The notes under the pieces: model-generated
Seen by the model: only the letters and a program-made list of their open reading frames with translations
What the model was told of the DNA's origin: nothing
Database searches by the model: none
Made by a program: the position numbers and the translations under genes
Shown: positions 21,547 to 34,378 of the stretch, piece by piece
How the letters are laid out: every line of letters starts with the position of its first letter
Position numbering within the stretch: the stretch's first letter is position 1
Origin: Pseudooctadecabacter sp.
GTDB lineage: Bacteria; Pseudomonadota; Alphaproteobacteria; Rhodobacterales; Rhodobacteraceae
DNA: 64,000 nucleotides
NCBI RefSeq assembly: GCF_020627745.1
Contig: NZ_JAHDGE010000006.1
Coordinates: forward strand, 79,428-143,427
Direction: 5' to 3'

Positions 21547-22113
21547 ATGACCAAACTGCCAACCGCCCTGAACCTGCCTGCACAGGATCCGCTGCCGGAC
21601 CACATCGGGAAATACTTTGACGTATGTGACGACAAGCTGGGCTTCGTGCCCAACGTCCTGCGGGCCTATGCCTTTGACGGGGCCAAGTTCGATGCGTTTT
21701 CGGCCATGTACAACGATCTGATGCTGGCGGAGTCGGGCCTGACAAAGCTGGAGAGGGAGATGATCGCGGTGGTCGTGTCCTCCATCAACAAATGTTTCTA
21801 TTGCCTGACGGCCCATGGCCAAGCCGTGCGCGCCCTGTCGGGTGATCCCAAGCTGGGGGAGATGCTTGTGATGAACTGGCGGGTGGCCGATCTGGACGGG
21901 CGTCAAACGGCGATGTTGGGCTTTGCCGAGAAAGTCACCAAGGCCAGCGCGGAGGTCACAGAGGATGATCGCACCGCCCTGCGCACCGCCGGATTTACCG
22001 ACCGCGACATTTGGGACATCACCGCAGTGGTCGGGTTTTTCAACATGACGAACCGCATGGCGTCGGCGACTGACATGCGCCCGAACGACGATTATCACGC
22101 GCAAAACAGATGA
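21547..22113 (+). CDS. peroxidase-related enzyme (AhpD/carboxymuconolactone decarboxylase-like)
   Basis: VVSSINKCFYCLTAHGQAVR CxxC-H motif. Confidence 0.9.
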   Translation: MTKLPTALNLPAQDPLPDHIGKYFDVCDDKLGFVPNVLRAYAFDGAKFDAFSAMYNDLMLAESGLTKLEREMIAVVVSSINKCFYCLTAHGQAVRALSGDPKLGEMLVMNWRVADLDGRQTAMLGFAEKVTKASAEVTEDDRTALRTAGFTDRDIWDITAVVGFFNMTNRMASATDMRPNDDYHAQNR

Positions 22114-23030
22114 TCCGTGCCGCGCTTCTGTCCCTTTTGCCGCTGCCTGCGCTGGCTGTCACGCTCGATATGCCGGCCAATGCGGTGCTGACGGCGGAAG
22201 AGGCGAGCGCGGCGGACAGCTACGACATGCCCGTTGGCAGCTGGACGATTGATGGGTTGCCGACACGCACGGCCACCGGGGCTGTCACCCAGCAGGCGTG
22301 GCGCATCGAGGCTACGGGACTGACCACTTTCCAGATCATCGAACCGCTTGAAACGCAGCTGGTTGAGGCCGGTTTCGAGGTTGTTTTTACCTGCACCGAT
22401 GATGTCTGTGGCGGATTTGATTTCAGGTTCGGGACACGGGTGCTCCCCGCACCGGATATGCAGGTCAATTTCGGCGACTACCGCTATCTTGCAGCGCAGC
22501 GCGTGTCGGGCGACGGGGACGAGGTTGTCAGCCTTCTGGCCAGCCGGACGTCAACGGCGGGATTTGTCCAGATCACCCGCGTCGGCGGAATCTCTGAGGC
22601 TTTGGCGACGACAGGCGCACCGGCGGTCCGGGCGCAGGCACCGGTTGTCACCGGTGATCTGGCGCTCGAACTGGAAACGACGGGCCGTTTCGTCTTGTCG
22701 GACCTGACATTCGAAACCGGATCGGCGCAGTTGGGGGAGGCGTCCTTCGACAGCTTGCAGAGGCTGGCGGAATATCTGACAGCAAACCCGGACCGGCAGG
22801 TCGCCCTTGTGGGGCATACGGATGCGGTCGGGTCTCTCGACGGGAATATCGCGCTGTCAAAACGGCGTGCCGGATCGGTTCTGGAACGCCTTGTGACGCG
22901 GTACAATATCCCCCGCCGCCAGCTGGACGCACAGGGGATGGGGTATCTGGCACCGGTGGCCACGAACGTGACAGACGAGGGCCGCGATGCGAACCGGCGG
23001 GTCGAGGTCATCATCACATCGACCGAATAA
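22110..23030 (+). CDS. OmpA family protein
   Basis: C-terminal OmpA domain: VALVGHTDAVGSLDGNIALSKRRA...EGRDANRRVEVII. Confidence 0.9.
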   Translation: MIRAALLSLLPLPALAVTLDMPANAVLTAEEASAADSYDMPVGSWTIDGLPTRTATGAVTQQAWRIEATGLTTFQIIEPLETQLVEAGFEVVFTCTDDVCGGFDFRFGTRVLPAPDMQVNFGDYRYLAAQRVSGDGDEVVSLLASRTSTAGFVQITRVGGISEALATTGAPAVRAQAPVVTGDLALELETTGRFVLSDLTFETGSAQLGEASFDSLQRLAEYLTANPDRQVALVGHTDAVGSLDGNIALSKRRAGSVLERLVTRYNIPRRQLDAQGMGYLAPVATNVTDEGRDANRRVEVIITSTE

Positions 23031-23055
23031 AAAAAACGCAGCCCGAAGGCTGCGT
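23031..23055 (-). terminator. Rho-independent terminator of the LysR-family gene
   Basis: Minus-strand ACGCAGCC-TTCG-GGCTGCGT followed by T8. Confidence 0.8.
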
Positions 23056-23104
23056 CAGGTCGGGCGATAGCACCCATGGGAATTCATGACCAAAGCTTGG
23101 TGAT

Positions 23105-24010
23105 CTACCAGGCGTCCGGGCCTTTTTCGGCAAAGGCATGCACCAGAAAGTCGATAAAGGCGCGGACCTTGGGCTGTGTGAAACGACCGGGCGGATAGAC
23201 CGCGTAAATACCTTGGGTTTCCACCGGCAGGTCGGGGATCGCCTCTTCGATCAGGCCTTTTTCCATTGCATCAGCGTAAAGGAAGGACGGCAGATAGGCG
23301 ATGCCAAGGCCCGAGATTGCGGCATTCAACAAGGACTGACCGTCGTTCACCGTCAACCAACCAGCCGTGCGAACCTGACGTTTCTCGCCTGAAGGCGCTG
23401 TCAGTTTCCAGACCGCGGAATTGGCCTGATTGGAATAATGCAGCAGTTTGTGTTCATTCAGATCGTCGATCTTTTCGGGGCGGCCGTATTGTTCGAAATA
23501 AGCAGGCGACGCGACCATCCTGCGGGAGGTTTCGGTCAATTTGCGTGCCCTCAAGGTGCTGTCTTCCAGCTCACCAATACGGACGGCCATGTCGAACCCT
23601 TCGGAAATCAGTTCGACATAACGGTTGTTGAGGACCATGTTGACCGTGATGTCAGGAAATTCGCCAAGGAAATCACCCAAGACCGGGGACAGATGATTAA
23701 CGCCGAAATCAGTGGCAACCGAGATGCGCAGCAGACCGGACGGTGCGCTTTGCATTGACGTGACAAGGGCGTCTGCCTCACCTGCGTCATTCAGAACGCG
23801 ACGGGCGCGGTCGTAATAGGCAAGGCCGATTTCTGTCGGGCTGACCCGACGGGTCGTGCGGTTCAAAAGGCGGGCACCAAGGCGCGCTTCGAGAGAGGAC
23901 ACATGCTTGGACACGGCGGATTTCGAAATCCCCATCTTCTTGGCTGCGTCGGTAAATCCACCCTGGTCCACGACAGTGGCAAAGGCTTCCATTTCGGTCA
24001 GGCGATCCAT
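23105..24010 (-). CDS. LysR family transcriptional regulator
   Basis: N-terminal HTH MDRLTEMEAFATVVDQGGFTDAAKKMGISKSAVSKHVSSLEARLG. Confidence 0.93.
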   Translation of the reverse strand: MDRLTEMEAFATVVDQGGFTDAAKKMGISKSAVSKHVSSLEARLGARLLNRTTRRVSPTEIGLAYYDRARRVLNDAGEADALVTSMQSAPSGLLRISVATDFGVNHLSPVLGDFLGEFPDITVNMVLNNRYVELISEGFDMAVRIGELEDSTLRARKLTETSRRMVASPAYFEQYGRPEKIDDLNEHKLLHYSNQANSAVWKLTAPSGEKRQVRTAGWLTVNDGQSLLNAAISGLGIAYLPSFLYADAMEKGLIEEAIPDLPVETQGIYAVYPPGRFTQPKVRAFIDFLVHAFAEKGPDAW

Positions 24011-24130
24011 GCGTCGTCCTCGGTTTGCGTCTTTGTTCGAGGATCATCTATCGGGTCGAAATCGGGCAGGACTGAGACGCTGGCCTGACAATTACGCGGT
24101 TTCTGCACGACTGTTGCGAGGCAGGAAACG

Positions 24131-24163
24131 CAAAACCGCCCCGCTTTGAGGGCGGGGCGGTTG
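24131..24163 (-). terminator. Terminator hairpin downstream of the DJ-1/PfpI gene
   Basis: AACCGCCCCGC-tttgagg-GCGGGGCGGTT with T-run on the minus strand. Confidence 0.7.
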
Positions 24164-24178
24164 GTCGTGATGTGGTGA

Positions 24179-24772
24179 TCAGGCCGCGATGTCGCGGGGG
24201 TGTTTACCCTCTTCCACCTCTTCCACGATCTTGGACACAAAGTCCTTCAGATCGTCGGGATTACGGCTGGTGATGATCCCGTTGCTGATGGCGACGGATT
24301 GATCAACCCAGTTGGCACCGGCGTTTTCAACGTCCGTGCGGATCGAGTGATAGGACGTCATTTCGCGCCCTTTGGCGATGCCTGCCTCGACCAGCAGCCA
24401 TGGGGCATGACAGACTGCGGCGATAATCTTGCCAGCGTCCGCAAAGGCGCGGATCAGAAGCATTGTGTCCTTGTCGACCCGCAAAAGGTCGGGGTTGATC
24501 TGGCCGCCGGGCAGCACAAGGGCGTCATAATCTTCGACCTTCGCGTCCGCGATTTTCAGGTCTGCCTCGGCTTCCCGACCCCAGTCGTCGCCTTCCCACC
24601 CTTTAATGGCGTTGCCGTCCAGTGTGGCCACATGCACGGTGGCCCCTTTGGCACGCAACTGGTCGCGGGGAAACTCGAGTTCGGATTGTTCAAACCCGTG
24701 GGTCGAGACGATGAGGATTTTGGATGCGTCGATAGTCGGCATTTCGATCTCCTTTAAGTTGCTTGAAGACAC
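24179..24772 (-). CDS. type 1 glutamine amidotransferase, DJ-1/PfpI family
   Basis: AAVCHAPWLLVEAG nucleophile elbow, DALVLPGGQINPD. Confidence 0.9.
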   Translation of the reverse strand: MSSSNLKEIEMPTIDASKILIVSTHGFEQSELEFPRDQLRAKGATVHVATLDGNAIKGWEGDDWGREAEADLKIADAKVEDYDALVLPGGQINPDLLRVDKDTMLLIRAFADAGKIIAAVCHAPWLLVEAGIAKGREMTSYHSIRTDVENAGANWVDQSVAISNGIITSRNPDDLKDFVSKIVEEVEEGKHPRDIAA

Positions 24773-24799
24773 AACGCGACTTGGCGGACGATGTTCCAG

Positions 24800-25462
24800 C
24801 TAGGGTTGCGAAAGTCCCGACATCACGGAAGCGACAAGTCCCCCGATCCGCGCCGCACCGTCCACGGATGGATGCACCAGATCCCTGTCGTACAGCGTCA
24901 GGTTATCCGGCGCGATCACGCGGGCCGGATCAACAAAGGCCACCCCATCAAGGGATACAGCCATGGCGCGTTGCCGCGCCTTCAACAGATCAAGTGTGTC
25001 GCGACAGGGAGAAAACGGACCGCCCGCAACGCTGATGGGGTAATAGCCCAGCCAAATGACCTCGGCACCACCAGACCGGAGAGAGCGGACAAATTGCGGA
25101 ATCGCACCGCGCTGACCGTCCGACGATATCAGCTGTTCCAGCACTGCGGCCTCACGAGGGGTGCCGCAGACATCGCCAATGTCATTACCGCCGCCGTTGA
25201 TTAAAACCACGTCCCAATCGCCGGCGACAAATTGTGTCGGGATGCCGCGCGATCCGATAAATGTCGCACCGGCGATGGATTGATTGGTGACGTTCTGACC
25301 GGTCCGCCCCTCGACCACCGCCGGAATGGATGCACCTTTTCCGCGATGCCACGCAAGAATGCTGTCGCCAATGGCCAAGACGTCCGCATCTGTGTCAACC
25401 GGCGGCGCTATAACCACGCAACCTGTCAGGATCGCACCGGCCAGAACCGCTGCAATCCTCAT
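24800..25462 (-). CDS. SGNH/GDSL-hydrolase family lipoprotein
   Basis: Lipobox AILTGC; AIGDSILAWH and INGGGNDIG blocks; DLVHPSVDG. Confidence 0.85.
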   Translation of the reverse strand: MRIAAVLAGAILTGCVVIAPPVDTDADVLAIGDSILAWHRGKGASIPAVVEGRTGQNVTNQSIAGATFIGSRGIPTQFVAGDWDVVLINGGGNDIGDVCGTPREAAVLEQLISSDGQRGAIPQFVRSLRSGGAEVIWLGYYPISVAGGPFSPCRDTLDLLKARQRAMAVSLDGVAFVDPARVIAPDNLTLYDRDLVHPSVDGAARIGGLVASVMSGLSQP

Positions 25463-25656
25463 TTATAGTGTTCCCGGCGCGATCCGAAATCATGCACCCG
25501 TTTGCGCCACGCCCGATAGCTGCCGGGTTTGAGGTTCGCCCGCATCAGCGCGACAACCTCTTTCTCGGTCAATCCGAATTCCGCGTGGATCGTGGAAAAC
25601 GGGATGTGATCACTCAATGCCATTTCGATGACGGCAGATGTATCGGCTTCGGTCAT
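25459..25656 (-). CDS. DUF2805 / TIGR03643 family protein
   Basis: IEMALSDHIPFSTIHAEFGLTEKEVVALMRANLKPGSYRAWRKRV, characteristic small family. Confidence 0.85.
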   Translation of the reverse strand: MTEADTSAVIEMALSDHIPFSTIHAEFGLTEKEVVALMRANLKPGSYRAWRKRVHDFGSRREHYK

Positions 25657-25708
25657 GGTACGCTCCTTGACACCAAGACCTAGGCCGCCACCCGTCGGGT
25701 CAACCCCG

Positions 25709-27775
<2,067 letters not shown>

Positions 27776-27915
27776 TCACCCCAAACGCGACGTCACCCTC
27801 TTCTCTGGTTCTCAAATACCTAAATTCTTCGATTGCGTCACGCGCCGGGTGATCGGGTCAGACCACTGCGCCGCGCAGCGGCGCGGATCGGATTGGCGCA
27901 GCCAATTCGAAACCC

Positions 27916-28305
27916 TTACCCCAAGGTTTCGACACAATGCCTGCGAAAGGCCTTTTTCAACATATCCAACTCGGCCCGCAGCAACGACATTTCGGCGCGG
28001 ATGTCTTCGGCAAGAGCATCGCCCGCAACGATGGAAAAACTTCCCAGAACCGTGTTGGATGCACCATCGGAAATGACAAAGGTCTGCACCCCGTCGGCTA
28101 TACGATCCGCCGGAACCGGCACGGATACGATCCAGTGTTCCTCGACGCGATCTTCCGTCACCTCGATGCCGTCCAGCACCTCGTCCAGATGGGTGACCTT
28201 GATGTCGGGCTGCCACTGCGCCTGTCCGGTGTGGCGCAATGCGCCGGTCCAGACCCCTTCGGCCAGCCGCAATTTTGTCAGTTCGATATCGTTCGACATG
28301 GACAT
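27916..28305 (-). CDS. conserved hypothetical protein
   Basis: 130 aa ORF with C-terminal coiled coil, 3 nt from upstream gene, consistent codon usage. Confidence 0.7.
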   Translation of the reverse strand: MSMSNDIELTKLRLAEGVWTGALRHTGQAQWQPDIKVTHLDEVLDGIEVTEDRVEEHWIVSVPVPADRIADGVQTFVISDGASNTVLGSFSIVAGDALAEDIRAEMSLLRAELDMLKKAFRRHCVETLG

Positions 28306-28308
28306 CCC

Positions 28309-29082
28309 CTATAGTTCGGCGCGCGGATTGCGCGACAGGGTCACGTCGCGGATCGTGACCTGGTTCATTTCGGGCCCTTCAAAGATCAAATCGACCCACA
28401 TGGAATCCACACGCTTTTCGTTCAGCTTTGTATAGGCCAGGTCGAATTCAACCATGATATGATCGTCATTCAGCGGCAGCTCGCGTACGATCTGTTCGGT
28501 GTTGGGCCCGTGTCGCACGTTCAGACGCGCGAAAATTTCAAGCGGCTTTTCGACTTCGACGATGGCTTCCAGTCGCAAAAGATGGGTTCGCAGCAGACCG
28601 TTGCAGCTGGCGTCGGGCAGATTGAGAACAAGGCTGAGGAACGAACCGTCAAACCGGAACACATCCATGCGCAACCCGTAAGGGGCCAGATCGGCCTCGC
28701 GGATGTTGCGCAACTGGCGCAGGGTCAACTCGGAAATGTGGCAATCGTGAAACACCGTCACCTCATCGCCCAGCATGGTTTTGCTTTCGACCGACGCCAT
28801 CCCCTTGACGGGCAATGCACCACGCCACAGTTGTGGCCGCCACGCCCAATCCGTGCCGGGCGGCTTGGGAAACGACGATGAACCGATGCGCGGCAAGGCC
28901 AGACGGCTGTCCGCCGTATGTGTCAGTTCATCCAGTTTCTGACGCAATATCCGTGCCTGATTGCGACGCCGCCGCAGGACGGCCAGATCGGTCGTGGGCG
29001 CGGCATTGGCCGCACGCGCCCAAAAGGCCCGCGCGCGACGCATCAGGACGCGCTCCAATATCCCGCTTTTGTAGTGCACCAT
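28309..29082 (-). CDS. hypothetical protein (DUF6478-like)
   Basis: Start at MVHYKSGILERVLMRR; co-directional with 27916-28305; upstream palindromic promoter. Confidence 0.7.
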   Translation of the reverse strand: MVHYKSGILERVLMRRARAFWARAANAAPTTDLAVLRRRRNQARILRQKLDELTHTADSRLALPRIGSSSFPKPPGTDWAWRPQLWRGALPVKGMASVESKTMLGDEVTVFHDCHISELTLRQLRNIREADLAPYGLRMDVFRFDGSFLSLVLNLPDASCNGLLRTHLLRLEAIVEVEKPLEIFARLNVRHGPNTEQIVRELPLNDDHIMVEFDLAYTKLNEKRVDSMWVDLIFEGPEMNQVTIRDVTLSRNPRAEL

Positions 29083-29125
29083 AGTGATTGCCGGTCGGTT
29101 TCGGTTGTCGCGACCATACCTGACA

Positions 29126-29153
29126 AATTGTTTCGAAAAAGGAAACAATTATA
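29126..29153 (-). promoter_or_regulatory. Promoter (-10 TATAAT on minus strand) with perfect inverted repeat AATTGTTTC-N7-GAAACAATT
   Basis: Direct reading of sequence. Confidence 0.6.
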
Positions 29154-29170
29154 CGGGCGAATACAGGGAA

Positions 29171-29839
29171 TTAGTTGGCGAGTGCGACTTCCGTGGACAG
29201 TGTATTCGCCTCGGCCAGTTCGGCCATGGTCACCACCAGAAGGCGTTCCCCCGCAGCGGCACTCAGGGGGTTGCGATCAAAGCTGAGGACCGACACCGTT
29301 GTCAGGCGCCCCTGCACATCCAGAAATCCACGCCATTGCGCGCCGCTGGTGCCTGCAAAGGACGGGCCGGTTGTATCCTCGAACCGTGCCAGCACACCGG
29401 CACGGTCGGTCACGGTCGAAACGGAGGCAATCTTTGCGGGGTCACCATCAGACGACAGGATGGCACGGCCTTGCTCGGATGCAATAAAGGCCGCGAAGAC
29501 CTCTTCATTGTCCGTGACGCTGGCCGTATCCGCGTCTCCGAACTGGACAAGGATCAATCCGTCAGGGTTTGGCATGACCGCCGCTTCGTCCGACAAAAGG
29601 GCACAGCCCGCCAGAACAGCGAACCCGCGCCGTGCGTCGCTGGCGGCTTGGTCAATGCAGTAGCCTTCGGGGCCGCGCACCCGCACATCCCCACCCAAAA
29701 GCGCCAGCGTGCGGATGCCTTCGTTTGTCGCATCGCGGGAGGACCCAAATCCGGCCAACGTGTCGGCCAGACCTGTCGACATATCCGCACAGCCCGACAG
29801 CGCCATCGCGGCGCACATCGCGATCACCCGACCCGGCAT
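29171..29839 (-). CDS. hypothetical lipoprotein
   Basis: Signal peptide with lipobox MALSGC. Confidence 0.7.
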   Translation of the reverse strand: MPGRVIAMCAAMALSGCADMSTGLADTLAGFGSSRDATNEGIRTLALLGGDVRVRGPEGYCIDQAASDARRGFAVLAGCALLSDEAAVMPNPDGLILVQFGDADTASVTDNEEVFAAFIASEQGRAILSSDGDPAKIASVSTVTDRAGVLARFEDTTGPSFAGTSGAQWRGFLDVQGRLTTVSVLSFDRNPLSAAAGERLLVVTMAELAEANTLSTEVALAN

Positions 29840-29843
29840 CGGA

Positions 29844-31616
29844 TTAGATATCCATGTAGATGTGACGTTCTTCCTTGGCACCCGGATGCGTCACCGCACC
29901 TTTTTGGGCCCCCCCGACCAGCTGGGCGTATTTCCACAGCGCACCCGAGGCATAGATCGTCTCTTTCGGGCCTTTCCAATCGGCCTTGCGCGCGGCCAGT
30001 TCGTCGTCTGTCAGATCGACAGAAAGTTCGCCGGTGACGGCATTGATGGTGATCATATCGCCATGCTGCAACAGACCGATGGGGCCACAATGCGCGGCCT
30101 CTGGCCCGACGTGGCCCACACAGAACCCGCGTGTCGCGCCTGAAAAACGGCCGTCGGTGATCAGCGCCACTTTCTTGCCCATGCCCTGACCGGACAGGGC
30201 CGCCGTCGTCGCCAGCATTTCGCGCATACCCGGCCCGCCAGAGGGGCCTTCGTTGCGGATGACCAGAACTTCACCCTCTTTGTATTCGCGCTTTTTGACG
30301 GCCTCGAACGCCTCTTCTTCGCTTTCGAACACACGGGCGGGACCGGTGAAAGATTGTTCTTCGGCAGACATTCCGGCGACCTTCACGATGGCGCCTTCGG
30401 GGGCCAGATTGCCCTTAAGGCCGACTACGCCGCCAGTTGCAGTGATCGGGGTCTCGACCGGATAGATGACCTTGCCGTCGGCGTTACGCTCAATAAGGTC
30501 CAGTTCATGCCCGATGCTTTCGCCCGTGGCGGTGATGCAATCCTCATGAACCAGACCGGCCTTGCGCAGCTCGCGCATGACAACGGGCACGCCGCCGACC
30601 TCATACAGGTCTTTGGCCACGTACTGACCGCCCGGTTTCAGGTCGACGAAATAGGGCGTGTCACGGAAGATGTCGCAGACGTCCATCAGGTCAAAATCAA
30701 TTCCGGCCTCGTGCGCAATTGCAGGCAGGTGCAGACCGGCGTTGGTTGATCCGCCGGTACAGGCGACCACACGCGCCGCATTCTCAAGCGACTGACGTGT
30801 CACGATATCCCGCGCGCGGATGTTCTTGGCGATCAGGTTCATGACTGCCTCCCCAGACGCCTTGCCGTACTGATCGCGGCTTTCGTATGGGGCAGGTGCC
30901 GAAGAAGAATTCGGCAATGCCAGACCAATCGCCTCGGACACGCAAGCCATGGTGTTGGCGGTAAACTGGCCACCGCAGGCACCGGCCGACGGGCAGGCCA
31001 CCCGTTCCAACACTTCCAAGGCTTCCTCGGACAAGGTGCCGTTCTGCTGGCGGCCTACGGCCTCAAACATGTCCTGCACAGTCAGGTCGCGATTGGCGAA
31101 ATCGGCTGGCACATCAGCACCCGCAGGCGCACGACCCGGCAGGATCGACCCGCCGTAGATAAAGACAGACGGCGTGTTGAGACGCACCATGGCCATCATC
31201 ATGCCGGGCAGGGATTTGTCACAGCCTGCGAGACCGACAATCGCGTCATAGGAATGGCCGCGCATGGTCAGTTCAACCGTGTCGGCAATCGCCTCACGGG
31301 ACGCAAGCGATGACCGCATCCCTTCGTGGCCCATGGCAATGCCGTCGGTGACGGTGATCGTGGTAAATTCGCGCGGCGTACCCTTGGCAGTCTTAACGCC
31401 CAGCTTCACCGATTGCGCCTGACGGTTGAGGGCGATGTTACACGGTGCAGCTTCGTTCCAGCAGGTGGCGACACCCACCAGCGGTTGGTAAATCTCTTCC
31501 TCGGTCATACCCATGGCGTAGTAATAGGACCGGTGTGGCGCGCGCGCGGGCCCGATTGTCACGTGACGGCTGGGCAGATTGGTCTTGTCGGTGCGGTTGT
31601 TGTGATCTTTCGCCAT
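29844..31616 (-). CDS. ilvD: dihydroxy-acid dehydratase
   Basis: [53 protein letters not shown]. Confidence 0.95.
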   Translation of the reverse strand: MAKDHNNRTDKTNLPSRHVTIGPARAPHRSYYYAMGMTEEEIYQPLVGVATCWNEAAPCNIALNRQAQSVKLGVKTAKGTPREFTTITVTDGIAMGHEGMRSSLASREAIADTVELTMRGHSYDAIVGLAGCDKSLPGMMMAMVRLNTPSVFIYGGSILPGRAPAGADVPADFANRDLTVQDMFEAVGRQQNGTLSEEALEVLERVACPSAGACGGQFTANTMACVSEAIGLALPNSSSAPAPYESRDQYGKASGEAVMNLIAKNIRARDIVTRQSLENAARVVACTGGSTNAGLHLPAIAHEAGIDFDLMDVCDIFRDTPYFVDLKPGGQYVAKDLYEVGGVPVVMRELRKAGLVHEDCITATGESIGHELDLIERNADGKVIYPVETPITATGGVVGLKGNLAPEGAIVKVAGMSAEEQSFTGPARVFESEEEAFEAVKKREYKEGEVLVIRNEGPSGGPGMREMLATTAALSGQGMGKKVALITDGRFSGATRGFCVGHVGPEAAHCGPIGLLQHGDMITINAVTGELSVDLTDDELAARKADWKGPKETIYASGALWKYAQLVGGAQKGAVTHPGAKEERHIYMDI

Positions 31617-31727
31617 GACGGCATCCTCCCAAGGAACAAGCGTTGCGCAACGGTCTAATTCGGCAAGGCTGTAGGGACAAGTCGCAAGTGACTTGGCATC
31701 GTTGCAGCGACAGGTCAGGGTGATGCG

Positions 31728-32105
31728 ATGCAGCTGTCCTTCACGCCCCTGCCCGACCTGTACGCTATCGTGCGGCTGCCCGCCGCCTCGCTCACGCCCG
31801 CCTGGGTCAAGGGGCCGGGGCTAATCAATGTCACCATGGCCGAAGACGAGGTGTCGATTGTCTGCCCGTCAGACCGCGTGCCGCCGTCTGTCAAAGCAGA
31901 GCAGGGCTACGCGACCCTGCGTGTCGACACCCTCGCCGCGCTTGACGAACCGGGGGTGGTTATGGCGGCAGTGGCCCCGATAGCTGCGGCAGGACTGGGC
32001 GTCTTTGTCATATCCACCCATCTGCGCGACTACCTGCTGGTCCGGCACGCGACATTGCCAAAGGTGCGTTCCCTTTTGACGGAAGCCGGCCATGTCGTTG
32101 TCTGA
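31728..32105 (+). CDS. ACT domain-containing protein
   Basis: Small protein with SIVCPSD...YATLRVD and [30 protein letters not shown]-like. Confidence 0.8.
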   Translation: MQLSFTPLPDLYAIVRLPAASLTPAWVKGPGLINVTMAEDEVSIVCPSDRVPPSVKAEQGYATLRVDTLAALDEPGVVMAAVAPIAAAGLGVFVISTHLRDYLLVRHATLPKVRSLLTEAGHVVV

Positions 32106-32979
32106 CAGCTATCCGGCGATGGTCACCCGTGCGGCGGCATTTCAGGACACCGCGCGCTGGACCTATGTTGTGATGGCATCCGTGATCCTTTATTTCGGTT
32201 TTGTGCTGCTGGTGGCCCCGGTTCTCACCGTTTGGGCCTACAGTCCGCGGATCACCGAAAATCCCGCCATCGCCGATGCATTCTATACCGGATCAACCCC
32301 GTTGGCCGTGCGCTGGAACCTTGCGCTGTTCGCAGTCTATATCGTGCTACTCTGGGGTGTCCTGCGCCTGCTGCACCGGATGACGCTTGCCCCGTTGATC
32401 GGCCCTCCGGCCGCCGCGCTTCGGGCGGGTGTCATGGTCGCGCTGTGGCTGACACCGCTGTATGTGTTTGCCCTTGCCCCGTCGATACGGGACCCGTCGG
32501 TCATCCAGCAGATGGCTGTTGCAGACTGGATCGGTATCCTGCCCCTGACCCTCCCGTTGATGTTTGTACAAATTGGTGCGGAAGAACTGGTCTTTCGCGG
32601 CTACCTGCAAAGCCATCTGGCCGCGCTGTCGCATCGACCGGTTGTCTGGATGGTTGTGCCGTCGGTGCTGTTCGGCCTGATCCACTATGACGGGACGCAA
32701 CCGGCCTATTCTGCGTGGGCCTACGTCGTCTGGGCCACGGCACTTGGCCTTGTGTGTGCAGATGTCACAGCGCGGCACGGCAGCCTTGGCCCCGCCCTGG
32801 CCATTCATGCTGTCAATAATTTCTTCGCGATATTTGTGCTGGCCGCAGATGACTGGCTTTACGGCGCAGCGCTTTATGTCTGGCCCACGAACGGCGCACC
32901 CTGGGTGCCGTGGGTCCCTTATGAGGCGCTGTTTCTGCTCTGCGTCTGGCTGGCGGCACGATTGGCCCTGCGCCGCTGA
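32092..32979 (+). CDS. CPBP family intramembrane glutamic protease
   Basis: EELVFRGYLQ and FGLIHYD motifs; multi-TM. Confidence 0.88.
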   Translation: MSLSDSYPAMVTRAAAFQDTARWTYVVMASVILYFGFVLLVAPVLTVWAYSPRITENPAIADAFYTGSTPLAVRWNLALFAVYIVLLWGVLRLLHRMTLAPLIGPPAAALRAGVMVALWLTPLYVFALAPSIRDPSVIQQMAVADWIGILPLTLPLMFVQIGAEELVFRGYLQSHLAALSHRPVVWMVVPSVLFGLIHYDGTQPAYSAWAYVVWATALGLVCADVTARHGSLGPALAIHAVNNFFAIFVLAADDWLYGAALYVWPTNGAPWVPWVPYEALFLLCVWLAARLALRR

Positions 32980-33033
32980 TTGCATTTGGCCCGCTGGCGG
33001 CTTATCTGAAAACAACCACCATTCGAGGCCCCC

Positions 33034-33975
33034 ATGAACTGGATTTCCAACTACGTCCGACCGCGCATCAATTCGATCTTTTCGCGCCGCGAGGTGCCCG
33101 AAAACCTGTGGTCGAAATGCAGCGAATGCGGCACGATGCTGTTTCACCGCGAACTGGCTGAAAACCTGAATGTCTGTACCTCATGTGGTCATCACATGCA
33201 GATCAGCCCCCGCGACAGGTTCGCGAATCTGTTTGATGGCGGCGCCTTTTCTGAAGTTGCGGTGCCTGCGCCGACGGTTGACCCGCTCAACTTCCGGGAT
33301 CAGAAACGCTATCCCGACCGTCTGAAAGCCGCCCAGAAACAGACCGACGAAAAAGAGGCGATGTTGGTGGCCACCGGCGACATGGGCCGGACACCCATTG
33401 TGGCCGCCTGTCAGGATTTCAGCTTTATGGCCGGGTCCATGGGTATGTACGTGGGCAACGCGATCATTGCGGCCGCTGAAAAGGCGGTCGAACGCCAGTG
33501 TCCGCTGATCCTGTTTTCCGCCGCCGGTGGCGCGCGCATGCAGGAGGGCATCCTCAGCCTGATGCAGATGCCGCGCACCACCGTGGCGATCGAAATGCTG
33601 AAAGAGGCGAACCTGCCCTACATCGTGGTCCTGACCCATCCGACCACCGGCGGTGTCACCGCCAGCTACGCCATGTTGGGCGATGTGCATATTGCAGAAC
33701 CCAACGCGCTGATCTGCTTTGCCGGCCCCCGCGTCATCGAACAGACCATCCGCGAGAAACTGCCCGAAGGGTTCCAAAGAGCGGAATACCTGCTGGATCA
33801 CGGGATGCTCGACCGCGTCACAGAACGCGGCAAGATGCGCGATGAACTGATCACGATCACCCGCATGCTGATGAACCTTGATCCGGCTGTCGCGGGCGAC
33901 TTGCCAGCACCCGCTGAGAAGACCGAGGTCGAGGACATTCTTGAAGCGGCGACAGGCGAAGACACCACCGAATGA
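33034..33975 (+). CDS. accD: acetyl-CoA carboxylase carboxyltransferase subunit beta
   Basis: Zn finger CSECGTMLF...[25 protein letters not shown]. Confidence 0.95.
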   Translation: MNWISNYVRPRINSIFSRREVPENLWSKCSECGTMLFHRELAENLNVCTSCGHHMQISPRDRFANLFDGGAFSEVAVPAPTVDPLNFRDQKRYPDRLKAAQKQTDEKEAMLVATGDMGRTPIVAACQDFSFMAGSMGMYVGNAIIAAAEKAVERQCPLILFSAAGGARMQEGILSLMQMPRTTVAIEMLKEANLPYIVVLTHPTTGGVTASYAMLGDVHIAEPNALICFAGPRVIEQTIREKLPEGFQRAEYLLDHGMLDRVTERGKMRDELITITRMLMNLDPAVAGDLPAPAEKTEVEDILEAATGEDTTE

Positions 33976-34367
33976 CCGCCCTTTTGATCGGGGCTGGGCT
34001 CGGCGCGGTCCTCATCGGTACGCTCTACCGTTTGGGCGCGCTTGAGGACCGCAGCGGCATCGCCGTCTTGCTGGGCGCCATCGCCCTGTTCTGGCCCGTC
34101 TTCGCCTTTCAGGCTGAGGCAGGGACCGCCACGATCATCCTGCACTGCGCCGTCTTTCTGGCCTTCAGTGCGCTGGCCGCCTACGGCTTCAAGACCAGCG
34201 CGACCGTGCTCGCCGCAGGCATCATCGCGCACGGGCTGTTTGACGCCGCAACCTTGCTGACAGGCCACCCCGGCCCTGTTTGGTGGCCCGCCATGTGCGG
34301 CGGACTTGACGTCGTCGCGGGTGCTCTGCTCTTGTTTTTGATCAAAACCCAGCGGATTCCGGCCTGA
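33972..34367 (+). CDS. hypothetical small membrane protein
   Basis: Four to five predicted TM helices; translationally coupled to accD. Confidence 0.7.
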   Translation: MTALLIGAGLGAVLIGTLYRLGALEDRSGIAVLLGAIALFWPVFAFQAEAGTATIILHCAVFLAFSALAAYGFKTSATVLAAGIIAHGLFDAATLLTGHPGPVWWPAMCGGLDVVAGALLLFLIKTQRIPA

Positions 34368-34378
34368 CGGGTCCCCTG

